DNA of 64,000 bases from positions 1 to 64,000 of the forward strand of contig MCGO01000210.1 of assembly GCA_002104985.1 (NCBI GenBank). Direction: 5' to 3'. This document shows positions 34,309 through 44,250 of this stretch, piece by piece (within the stretch, counting starts at the first letter, position 1; every line of letters begins with the position of its first letter). The notes under the pieces are model-generated. The model was given only the letters and a program-made list of their open reading frames with translations, did no database searches and was not told where the DNA came from. The stretch comes from Rhizoclosmatium globosum (taxonomy: Eukaryota > Chytridiomycota > Chytridiomycetes > Chytridiales > Chytriomycetaceae). Position numbers and translations under genes: made by a program.

Positions 34309-34903
34309 TTCGATTGCTATCTGGAGGTTTTGTCGTAAAAGGAGTTCTTCGATGCTTGTTTTGATATGTTCTTTTTTAGTATTGCGTGTGTGAGTAGTGT
34401 GGTGTATGGCATTTTCTTTCAGTTCGGTGAATGTATCACAATGATTGTTTGTTTGCTTTTTATATTCGAATTTTGCTATTTCTTTTCAGTCTCAAGTACT
34501 TATTGAATACATCTTTCTACTTTGTATATGTTCATGAATGGAGGCGGAATGTCAAGAAGGAGGACCTGTTTGCATACTTTTGTAAAGCCAATTAATTATG
34601 ATGGGGCTTATCAAATTATTTGTGCGTCCTCAATCTTGCAGACATTAAACACAGCATGCACGCGCGTCTCTGCACAAAATGGTGTTGAGCCGCAGCATCC
34701 AGTACAACAAACTCTCTTATGGCAGTCACCCAAAAAACAACAGTACCAACAAATCTCTCTCCTTTCCTCTTCGTCCCCTCGTTCCTGTTATTCAAACCGT
34801 TGTGCTGTGCAGAGCTCAACATCCTTCAACTCCTGTCAAACCTGACAAACCCAACTTCCAATCCCGCCCTGACAATTCCCACACCTCAAAAACGAAGGAG
34901 GAA
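34309..34903. other. Intergenic region between the LRR gene and tRNA-Ile
   Basis: AT-rich, with many T-runs typical of a 3' end followed by non-coding DNA. Short open frames (34522-34915) have no recognisable product. Nothing else seen. Confidence 0.5.
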
Positions 34904-34998
34904 TGCTCTAGGTGAGGGTTGAACTCACGGCCTCCTGCGTGCATACGGATGTTGCATTCCATATAAGACAGGCACTCTAACCACTGAGTTACAAGAGC
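34904..34998 (-). tRNA. tRNA-Ile (anticodon UAU) with an intron
   Basis: Read on the minus strand, 95 nt fold as a tRNA. The acceptor stem is GCTCTTG with CTAGAGC (one T-T mismatch), the D arm is ACTCAGTGGTTAGAGT, the anticodon stem is CCTGT with GCAGG, the T arm is GTGAGTTCAACCCTCAC, and the discriminator is A. The anticodon loop CTTATA gives UAU, decoding AUA. About 22 nt between positions 37 and 38 form the intron. tRNA-Ile(UAU) also carries an intron in yeast, which supports the call. CCA is not encoded, as expected in eukaryotes. Confidence 0.88.
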
Positions 34999-35052
34999 TC
35001 CCCCCCTTTTCGTGGTCCGTAGGATATCATGGTACTACGCTGGAGGGGAGGC

Positions 35053-35412
35053 AGAGCAAGAAACACTGTTATTTATTGGGCGGACGCGTCAGGGAAGTTT
35101 GCAAGTCTGCCGCCTAGGGCTGGCAGTAATATCTTGCGTGGTAGATGGCAAGTATTGATTATATACTTGAAGGAAATAATGGGAATTACAGCGTGGTGCA
35201 AGGATTGGGGTAGTTTTTCGTCACTCTGCAGTCAACTGTGGCCTCACTACACCGAGTACTTACCATCGAGCCCTTTTCTTGTTCATAAACATGAGTGTTA
35301 GTCATTTATTTAAATTGCATATGTCCACATAACACATAAACGGAAGATTTCATTCAACAATTTGCCCACTTGATGATACGCTCTGCCTGCGACGTGAAGA
35401 CACCTCATCTAG
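35053..35412. repeat. Dispersed repeat, copy 1
   Basis: Closely similar to 36285-36878 in the same orientation. Shared blocks include GCAAGAAACACTG at the left end, GGGCGGACGCGTCAGGGAAG, GCCGCCTAGGGCTGGCAG and GGTGCAAGGATTGGGGTAG. Compared with copy 2 it lacks about 190 bp in the middle. On the minus strand both copies keep one open reading frame ending in LPALGGRLA.FPDASAQ and a stop, which suggests a decayed coding element. It begins some 55 bp from the tRNA gene. Confidence 0.7.
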
Positions 35413-35695
35413 AAACAGAAACAACCACCCTTCAAGGAAATAGATGGACGGAACGAATAAGAAGGTTATTGTAATCAAGAAATACTAAACCTGTCTAAAC
35501 CTGTCAAGTTGTCTTCGGTGAAACTATACAGGAGATATTCCTTAATCAAAAGAATTTTCCATACAACCGTTGATTACTTTGAGTTGGTGAAACAAAAACA
35601 AAGACATACAATATCGTCCTACGTAAATTAAAAAGCAATCGTATAGAAACAACGGAAACAAGTTGAAAATAAACACGCGAAATTGATTCCTTCTC
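35413..35695. other. Intergenic region after repeat copy 1
   Basis: AT-rich sequence of about 280 bp forming the 3' flank of the minus-strand gene remnant. No gene or structured element recognised. Confidence 0.4.
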
Positions 35696-36285
35696 CTACA
35701 GATCTTCGTCCATGTCGGAATGGTCATTGCTCTCGATATTTGAATTCTCCTCTCCAGAATCGTACTCGTCCTCTAATTCCACCAACACTACAGCATCACC
35801 TTGACACGCAATCTTCACAGCATCAATCCAGCGCTTCAATCCTTCGCGACCAAAGTGATTTTCGGCCAAGTTGAGACTTGTCAAACGCACTTCAATATTG
35901 TTTTTGCTGTGTGCATACCGTCTTGAAGGCTTGTAGCAGTCACCTTCATATGACTTAAGTCTGTTGAAACCCAACTTGCGAATGCTTTCGGATATACTCC
36001 ATTCCCCAATGAGATGAGCCACTGTATCCATCTTCCCCATTTTCCTTGCGATACCACCATCTAGTCACTTGTCGCAGTTGTTCCAATAAACTGAATGTTT
36101 CATAAGATAAATCAGTTTTAAGAAAGACTCACCTCACATGGTTTCTTGACATTCTGGGAGCGCTTGCTCATCTTGCGGTCTTCAGTAGAATAAGTGTTTT
36201 TGCGGCGTTGCTTTATATACACTTCATCAGCTGCAATCAGTGGGATATGAGACCATTCTTCGGGTGCATTAGCAATATCTCGTGC
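35696..36285 (-). pseudogene. Truncated gene remnant with LRR-like end
   Basis: Minus strand. The downstream part (36040-35696) opens with ATG (MGKMDTVAHLIGEW), contains LTSLNLAENHFGREGLKRWIDAVK, which looks like the last repeat of a ribonuclease-inhibitor-type LRR, and ends in an acidic tail. Upstream, an open stretch (about 36285-36130: ARDIANAPEEWSHIPLIAADEVYI...) ends at a GTGAGT-type donor and looks like an earlier exon. That stretch runs straight into the end of repeat copy 2 with no start codon, so the 5' part of the gene has probably been lost or displaced by the repeat. It could still be a small functional gene from the ATG at 36040. I do not recognise a specific family. Confidence 0.4.
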
Positions 36286-36878
36286 AAGAAACACTGCTAT
36301 TTATTGGGCGGACGCGTCAGGGAAGTATGCAAGTCTGCCGCCTAGGGCTGGCAGTAATATCCTGCGGTGTAGATGGCAAGTATTGATTATATACTTGATG
36401 GAAATGTCAAAATATCTTAGGCGTTGGAGATCACTTAGAGGGACGCGGGAGGGCTGAGCGACGGCTTATGACACTCAGGCGACGGGGCGTTGGACCGTTG
36501 TCACTGAACGGTGTGACCATTGTCCACATTTCCAGACAGATTGCTCATTTCTGGAAGATATTCTTGAACACAACGTTGGGATCACTAACATATTCTGACA
36601 GGAAATAATGGGAATTACAGTGCGGTGCAAGGATTGGGGTAGTTATTCGTGTCAAACCCCACTATGAAACACTATGCAGTCAGTCGTGGCCTCACTACGC
36701 CGAGGACTTACCATCGACCCTTTCTTGTTCATAAACATGAGTGTTGGTCATTTATGTAAATTGCATAAGTCATAATTATGATTTTTGAGATCACATAAAT
36801 GGAAGATTCCACTAACCTCGAATGCACTTGACGATACGCCGCCTGCGACGCGCAGACACATCATCTTGGCCAACTCCT
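36285..36878. repeat. Dispersed repeat, copy 2 (longer)
   Basis: Direct repeat of 35053-35412, with extra sequence at about 36408-36600. The insert starts TCAAAATATCTT and ends ATATTCTGACA, weakly inverted ends. The right flank (36830-36878) also matches copy 1, so the repeat unit includes both outer blocks. On the minus strand the insert keeps a partly open frame. The element is probably a decayed transposable element or a duplicated repeat family; no transposase motif is readable. Confidence 0.7.
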
Positions 36879-37639
36879 GGAGTAACCAGCGTTCAGAAAT
36901 CGAACCAATGTTCAATATCAAGAGCCGCAAGCCTTGTAGAAGAATGTACAGAGCCCAAATAAATCGTCGCATTTCTATATAAATAGGGCTGAGAAATATT
37001 TAGAAATTCAATATATTAAGACAGTAAACAGAAGCGACAAAGTCAAATGAATAAAAACGCGTGTAGAAGATCGATTCAATATGTTTGGTATTGGTTTCAG
37101 AGGTGTCAAACCTCCTACTCACAGCAGACGCCACGTGAAGGCTCCAAACAAAGTCTACCAAAATATAATGGGACAAAGGATTGTCTCTGCTGACCTAGGT
37201 ACAAACCAGGAGCCAAACCGAATTCTCAGCGCCAATTTTGATTTCTTTGAATGATAATGATGCGAAAAGGCTTTGACTTTGTTAATCTTTTCAGAACATG
37301 CAAATTAATGCATAAGATCAAAAAAAAGTACCGCACAAGTCTTGTCTTTCGCAAGTCACAGGTATAACATACCATTTTAAAGTTATAAGCTGCCCTTGTC
37401 GATGACCCGTTCACCTCGTTGTTGTGGCGCAAACCAACTGCGTTGGTGTCAAAATAGATTCAATTGTTGTTTCCATATCTTGTGGCTGTGTTCTTCAAAA
37501 GCGGTTTCCATTTCTATAAAACACATGGATAAGTCAGTTCACTTATAGTTTTACGTGATATTTTTGACAATAATAGAACACAGGAAAGAAACAAAACATC
37601 CAGGATTTACAACAGAGGCAGGAAACTGTCCTTCGCTTT
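36879..37639. other. Gene-poor region
   Basis: About 760 bp, AT-rich. The only open frame with any look of coding is 37081-37254 on the plus strand (57 codons, starting MFGIGFRGVKPP), without homology I can recognise or a conserved context. No tRNA or repeat seen. Confidence 0.4.
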
Positions 37640-38953
37640 TTAAATGTCTCTATCACTCATCAAAGCGGTTTGATCTTGCGATGAATTCTGCCCAGGTGCG
37701 TTTCCTCCCACAGCACCATAACCTTGATAACTGCTTCTTCTATGAATAAAAGACAGCGTCAGCCCACATAATAAACCCTTCCAGAAGATACTCACTGATA
37801 ATAAGTTGTTGTAGGTGAAACAGTCGACAATGGAGTCGCGTTATAACTTGGCAACGAGATGCCCCCGGTTGGGGGATGAAATTGGGGAGGCCGTGGATAA
37901 ATGCAAAGAAGGGAGTGCTTTCGAGACGGTGGAAGTAAGATGGTGATGGGAACGCTTTATCAAGGATTCCTTGAGCATCTAACGTAGGTGTGTTGAGTTG
38001 GGTATTTGATACGAAGGTTGAAACAGTCTTACAAAGAATTCCGGCAAAGATTCCTGAGAGATGACCAAGAAGGAAGATCCCATGAAAAGGAATTGAGTTA
38101 CAATGATCAAGAACCATGGGAACATGGATCCAGGGATTTTGAGACCAAAGAAGCTGTTCAATTAGAAATAATACACTTATTACTTAGTCATGGCACACCC
38201 AACAAAAGAAACAACAAAATACTCACTCTTGAGTTTGCAAATCACCCTTGTTGGCTTCCAAACTGATCAAGGCGAACACAATGCCTGAAATACCCGCAAC
38301 ACATCCAACCCAAAGACCCTTGAAGAGGAACCCAAAAAAGAACGTGAGAACAACGTAAATGGCTGAAGTGGCCACGCCAAGGAGAAGGACGAGGTGCAAC
38401 ATTGGGTAGGTCCCCATATTACGTTCTTGGTATCCAGCAAAAGGTACGAAAGCGAGCATGTTGAAAATCAGGTGGACCCATCCTATTGCATTTTCAAATG
38501 AGTATCAGGCTTTCCAAAGCGATCGTTGAGTTTCGTGGGGCGATTGCCATCCAATCCCTTGACTCGAGCGCGTAAACAACGTACCAGTGTGCAGAAAGTG
38601 GTTCATGATGAAAGTGTAGACTACGATTGGTATGAGATTAGTTACGTGGCATATGCTTGGTGGGGCATTCAAAAAACACACACACACACACCTTGGGTGA
38701 ATGGGCGGCTGAGCCATGAAGCGCCAGAGAGACAGCCCGGAACAGTAAAAAAGGTGTTTAATACTTGGAGGGCCGTGCACAGAGCCACGACAACAGCAAC
38801 GCCCGCAGGAAGCTTCCCGTCTTTGAAAGAAAGCAATGAGCCAACTAGGCAGACAGGTGCACTACAACTCCACTCACACCACTGCATTAAGCCTGAGGCA
38901 GCTGTGGAGCCCAGTTCTCGTCCACGCGAAATGTACTGTGCAGAAGAAGACAT
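37640..38953 (-). CDS. RBD2: Rhomboid-family intramembrane serine protease, frame broken twice
   Basis: Six exons (38953-38692, 38620-38585, 38482-38227, 38153-38033, 37978-37796, 37739-37640). Rhomboid hallmarks are present: HLIFNMLAFVPF, the catalytic Ser in GISGIVFALI, and the catalytic His in GHLSGIFAGIL. A fungal Rbd2-like PSPSYFHRLES block and a Pro/Tyr-rich cytosolic tail follow. The reading frame must shift by one missing base in exon 4 (about 38062-38075, just before GHLSG) and again in exon 5 (about 37860-37875, a C-run). With both shifts the exons sum to 319 complete codons. All splice sites are intact. So either the sequence has two deletion errors or this is a recent pseudogene. 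The first ~45 residues of exon 1 are uncertain. The start is 43 bp from the divergent velvet gene. Confidence 0.8.
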
Positions 38954-38996
38954 TTAATATTTTTTAGTTTGCTTTCTCCAACCAACATTTGTAAGG

Positions 38997-40142
38997 ATGG
39001 ACACCACACCAACCATCACCGCAGACCCTGAGTTCCACATTGAGATCCAATCGGTTTGTACATTGAGTAGTTTGAGTGCGGTGACTCACACGCACTCGCA
39101 CTCTCTGTGTTGCAGCACCCGCTTCACGGCCGGTCGTGCGGAGTTGGCGACAAGGACAGACGACCACTCAACCCGGTTCGTGTTTGTTGTTCTTGTTCGG
39201 TGGTTGGCTTACGTAAGTGCGGCATCGATCTAGGCGCCGATTCTGTCGCTTCAAGTTAAAGAGAACGGAAAGAACCTGCCGCCTGCGTAAGAATTGTTTG
39301 CTTTCAAACTGACCACTTACTCAACAAGTGGTCCGGCCCCCCTCCTCCTTCATCGGTGCTAATCCCGCCCTTCCTCTTTCCTTCCCTTTTCACCCCCCTC
39401 CCTTTGATCTTATAATAGTGAACTGTACACCGATTCATTCGTGCTAAGAGTCGAACTATGGAACGAGGACGGTTCAGACGCTGTTGTGACCCACGCAAAC
39501 ATTCCAACTGAAAAGTCTATTCTCGCTGGAAACATCTTTTCTTCTAGTATGGTTCTGAGAGATCAGAATGGTATTCCCGGAATCTACTTTATTTTCGTAA
39601 GTCTTCAATCTACTGTCGGAATGGATGAGGAATGGCGGGAAAAAATGGGCAAACCTTAGAAGGACTCCGATTGACCATATACCAGGCTAGAGGAGGATGG
39701 TTGACGTTTAAAGTCATGTACCACGAATGTCGTTTGGATGAGGAGTAAACGAAGACCTCCAACATCAAATCCGCCACAGCACAAAGCAACAACTCTAACC
39801 ATAAATAACAATACAGAGCGACCTCAGTGTTCGTATCCACGGAACATTCCGCCTCAAATTCTACTTGTACAACATGATGGCCGAAACAGGAGTACTCAAC
39901 CGAGGCAAAATGAGCGTGATTACAAGTATTATGAGCAACCCCTTCACTATTTATAGCAGCAAAAGTTTCCCTGGAACCGTCATGCCAAGCGAACTTATCA
40001 CTGCTGTATGTTACACACCCTATCCAATCCGACCTTTTTACTAACGCACTCGCAGTTTATCGAACAAGGAATCCGAATGCCAAATAGAAAGAAGGGTGCA
40101 TGGGACAACGATGATGGATCAGATGATGAGATTGAAGGATGA
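38997..40142 (+). CDS. Velvet-domain transcription regulator
   Basis: Six exons (38997-39053, 39116-39175, 39234-39286, 39419-39596, 39817-40005, 40056-40142) give 207 residues, almost only a velvet domain. Conserved pieces: HPLHGRSCGVGDKDRRPLNPAPILSLQV, then LYTDSFVLRVELW, SSSMVLRDQNGIPGIYFIF, and SDLSVRIHGTFRLKFYLYN in exon 5. Velvet proteins (VeA, VelB, VosA, VelC) bind DNA with an NF-kB-like fold and control development and secondary metabolism in fungi. The short C-terminus ends acidic (DNDDGSDDEIEG). No separate nuclear-localisation motif is obvious except KK/RKK near the end. It is divergent from the rhomboid gene with a 43-bp gap, so the promoters overlap. Confidence 0.92.
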
Positions 40143-40323
40143 CCGTATTAGCCTTTCAACGGTCTTTCCTTTTCCTTCTTTCGCAATGCACATTTTTTGT
40201 TTCTGAACCCTTCCTTCCTCCCTTTTTTATAATAAAGTGTAAAAAATCGAAAACTCTAGATAACAAATACAGCCTGTTGTTTTATCATAATGTGAATCCC
40301 AAAAAATGTTGTCAAATTGGAGC

Positions 40324-43255
40324 CTATTCGTCCGTTGCAGTCCACAATGGGTGTGGCAAAGGTTCGGCCACTTTCTTTTCGTTATGTGCGGCTTCAGCTG
40401 TTTCGGCTGTAATGGTAGCAGTGCTTTTGGGAGAGGTACTTCCCGCTTTCCGTAAGTCCAAATCGCTCATTTGCCTTTGAACAGTTTGCGTTAATCGCTC
40501 TTGTATTGACATGCGCTTATTAGTGTGAGCAACAGGAGTAGTTGCTTGTACAGTTGGCGGCGTCTCTTGCTTTTTAGCTGCTTCATACATCCTATCTGTT
40601 GATGTTGTAATAGACTTGTGAGCCGAAATCCCAGGATTCCTCACAAGAGGGTCAATAGGAACAGGAGCATTCCCATTAGAAGCACCCGTACTCGACCCAC
40701 CCATCCATCCACCCCCAATCGACCAAGTATTAGTTGCAAAAGACGAAACTGAAGCAGCAGTACTCGTAAACGCAGACTGCCATCCGTTCCCTCCACCACT
40801 TCCACCACCACCACTAGCAATCAAACCAGCTCCAGAATCAGATTCATCATCCAAATCCCCAACAGTAAGCTGCACCCCACTCTTCCCAACCCCACCACTA
40901 CCACCACCACCCAACGCCGCCACAAACGCCGCGGAAATCGGTTTCACATCCACACACCCAGGCATATTACTCGCATCCCCAAACTCCGCATTCGGATCCG
41001 TCTGACTCGCGTACAACCCCATCCAGTACCGCGTGCTCTCCGGCGACGGGAACAAAACGTCGTCGTCAGTGTATATCTGGATCGGCGAGTCCGTCGCAGA
41101 AGCTGCAGGTGTAGGAGACCCGGTTCGCGACTCTGGTGGAATGTATAACGGGTTCAAGTATGATTCTTTGTTTGTTGAAAAGTAGTCCCACACGGAGTAC
41201 GCGGCCTTTGCGGCGGGGACGGGGGTTCCACCGCTGGTTGGGGATTTGAAGAGGAAGGTTTGTCGCTCTTTTTCGTTGTTGAAGAGGAAGGTGCCGTATT
41301 GGCAGGATGTTAAGTGTGAGTTTAGGGTGAGGAGGTATTTCTCAGAGAACTCAAAGTGGGTGGGGAATTGGATCCATATTTGGTATACGCAGTCTAGAAA
41401 CTGAGTGAAGATGGGTGAAATTTCGTGGGAGGCGAGGTAGCTTGGATACACGACTTCCATTGATCCTTGTGGACCTGCTAATTGGCCATTCGAGCCATGA
41501 GTCCGGGATCCAGTAATAGGAGAACGGGATGACGATGGTTGTTTAAGGAGGTTCTTTGCCGCACTTGTGAATGAGTATTGCATGGATTTGCTGGCGGCTG
41601 AGAGCTGTGATCCGACAGAAGGGCCTGAGTCACGGTTCGGCTTTGAGAGGAGACCCAGGCGATCCCGGAACTTGTGACCAAATGACATCCATTCCTTTTC
41701 AACAAGTGTTTGGAAACCAGCCATTGTTCGATAATAAGGGTCCAAGCAAATTTCAGAAAGGGAGCAAAGTTGGGCTGTTCTGTCCCAACCATCACTACAG
41801 GAAGTTGAAAATGTCTTAAATAAGAGAAATATCCGGACGGTTTGTCCATACCTGCAATGCACCAAAGCGTGTGTGTTGTGTAAATGAACACTTTTTACAA
41901 TCATCAATGTCCCGTCAAGCACAGTACGAATATGATTAAGCCATCCCGATCGATCTAAACCTGCTCTCAAAGATGCTCCAGTATCTCCAGATACTGACAC
42001 TAAACCCAACGTAAAGTAATTTAAGTTGGCATCACAAAACGACATAAGAAACAAACCTTCCATCAACTTGTTAATACTATCCCGCATAACATGAATATTC
42101 TGAATTCCCAACAAGACAACTTTACAGTCTCGATAGTTATCCGTTCCCTCTACTCCCGCTCCTAACGCCGTCTGACCCATCACATTGGCCGCAGGTCTAG
42201 CATCGATAATTAAATGCATCTGATTTTTAGCAGGCGGAGCTTTTCCAGTCGTAAAAATGCTTTCGACAAGCTTCTCATCCTGGATAGAGCGGTTCTGTTT
42301 GAGGCCAACGAGGGGTTGAGAGCAACGCGTGATTGAGACCTTTACACAGTACCAAATTAGTTCAAATAAAAAGGTATCAAATACTGATATACCATATTGG
42401 TTCGATGGATGTAACTAAGAGCTGGGATACGACATTTACTCCTGAATTTCCCCGCATGCTTCAACACATTGTCACTGATTTTTGACGGTACAGCAAGAAT
42501 CTGAGGATACGTCGGACAAAACTACAAATAAATCGAGTGAGCGTTTGGTTTCGATACATTCCAAAAAAGGGTTTTTACCGAAAAGTCCTTATTGATGGTT
42601 GTAATACGCCATGCATCCGTTTTTACGCCCAACCCCATTCGTCTAAACTCTCCTTCAGCGTCATATGCCCATCCTGTAGTGCTCGTAAACTCTTGATTAG
42701 GCGTATACGAGAAAGCAAAGAGTTGATCGACAGAAGCTGTACTCCGATACATTAACCACCAAGTACTTTGTCTTAAAATTCAGTATTTGAATAATTTACA
42801 TGTGTTTATGAGTTTCTGCAAGTTCGTGCACACGTCTGTTGCGTCCTGGTCCGCAGCGAAGCTCAGCCTGACTACGCTAAAGTTTCTGCAGCTGATGATG
42901 ACGGGATGGTGTCCGTCTGGAGTTGGAAAGTGCCGGTCGATTGATTGGATAGTTGAGTAAGAGACCTTTTCGTGGGATGATGGAGTAGATCAGTAAATCG
43001 GGGTTTGGGAAGGACAACGTGGTCGCACCCAGTGATCTTTCTTTCCAAAGTCGTTTAGGTAGGCGAAGGTCAGGACAAAGTGGTGGCGGGTGAGTGTGAT
43101 TGAAGCTATTGCGCTGACTGATCCTCGTTTGACGACAACGGGCTCAAACTAAGTATCGAAACTATTAGCATTTAATTGGTTGATTCGCTGGGGCCCTAGT
43201 AAGGGTGCGAGTATTGGGCTGGGCTGAATTAGTATACCTTGAGCACACTGTCCAT
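40324..43255 (-). CDS. Myotubularin-family phosphoinositide 3-phosphatase (MTMR6-like)
   Basis: Eight exons (43255-43238, 43148-43029, 42965-42800, 42736-42579, 42521-42393, 42339-42057, 41999-41852, 41794-40324) give 830 residues. A PH-GRAM domain (VSYSTIQSIDR, HPVIISCRNFSVVRLSF) precedes the phosphatase. The active site CSDGWDR (C340-R346) straddles an intron and is complete, so the enzyme should be active on PI3P and PI(3,5)P2 in endosomal membranes. Family pieces: FCPTYPQILAVP, KFRSKCRIPALSYIHR, RCSQPLVG, SGWLNHI, SFGHKFRDR, ISPIFTQFLDCVYQIWIQFP, FEFSEKYLL. The C-terminal ~200 residues are Gly/Ser/Thr-rich and disordered. The 57-bp intron 42056-42000 is open in frame, so retention is possible. 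Exon 1 is only 18 bp and is the least certain part. Confidence 0.92.
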
Positions 43256-43338
43256 TTTGAGATGAAAATCAAATAAAGGAAGAAGAGAAAGTGTATTAAA
43301 GTAGTAATGAAGGAGTCAAGAACGATATCCAAGAGAAA

Positions 43339-44081
43339 TCAGTCATTGAAGAAAGTGGGAACGGCTGAGGGGATGAAACTCTCGAATCCCTGGCTGGCTT
43401 TTGAAATTACGAAACCCTTCTTCTCGGTTTCTTTTGCAGCCGATTGTGACTTTCTAGGCATCATAGATTCGAGCTCCCGCACACTCATTCCTTCCACTCC
43501 CGCTTCAAGAAGAATATCTTGCAAAAGTTGAGATTCGTTGGGCTCTTCAGCATTGGCCCTCATCATTTCCGATCGGTTGGCGAAATAACGTTCATGAAGG
43601 TCCAAGTAGATGTTAGCGTTCTTCATCTCGTGATCAAATTGCTCCTCCAGAGTCTCCTGGCTATCCGCCCCTTGTAGAAGCATAGCAGTCACAGTCTTGC
43701 TTCTCTTTCCCACGACAACAAGTGATTCTTCATTTTCGGTTTCGAGATCTTGACGGAATGGAAGGGGTGAAACCCTAGATTCATCATCGTCGTCATCTAC
43801 GTCCTGATCACGGGGCACAAACTTAATCGCGATTTATAACTTCTGATGGGAAATAGTACCGAAAACTCCCATCCAAGGTCGTCACTGGACGTATCATCTT
43901 CTTCATCGATCACGTCCTCGCTGACAATCTGAACGCTCTTCTTTGCCTGGCGTTTCTTTTCGTCTAGTCCTTCTCTCACGCGTGACTTTACAGTTTCCAA
44001 GAGTCCGGCATACGAATCAAACGATGATGCACGACGATGAGATGGTTTGCCAGTGTCCTTGTTTGGAGTGAGGGACATCAT
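43339..44081 (-). CDS. Hypothetical acidic helical protein
   Basis: Two exons (44081-43860 and 43821-43339, phase 0) give 234 residues. I do not recognise it. The N-terminus is Ser/Lys/Arg-rich (HRRASSFDSYAGLL), then an acidic stretch (DEEDDTSSDDLGW), and a second acidic run after the intron. The C-terminal half is predicted helical with LEEQFDHEMKNANIYLDLHERYFANR and a VEGMSVRELESMM segment, ending SAVPTFFND. No transmembrane segment or catalytic motif. It starts 169 bp from the divergent OPT transporter and ends 83 bp upstream of the myotubularin. Possible nuclear or scaffold protein; function unknown. Confidence 0.75.
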
Positions 44082-44250
44082 TTTTTTTAAGTAAGGGCGG
44101 GGTGACAACCCTCACAACGTCCCGCAAATAATACGTAAATAATAACCGTATAAACGAAGGTCTATTCAGTGCTTTGTGTCTTTATTTTGTCCTTATCTCG
44201 TTTGATGGAGTGCTCAAAAATCTTTCCCCCCCTTTCCTTACTAAATTTTG

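Noticed and set aside
39597..39816. A possible duplicate velvet exon (GLRLTIYQARGG...) inside the fourth intron of the velvet gene
   Set aside because: No acceptor puts it in phase with exon 4, it ends in a stop, and the exon at 39817 matches the velvet domain much better.
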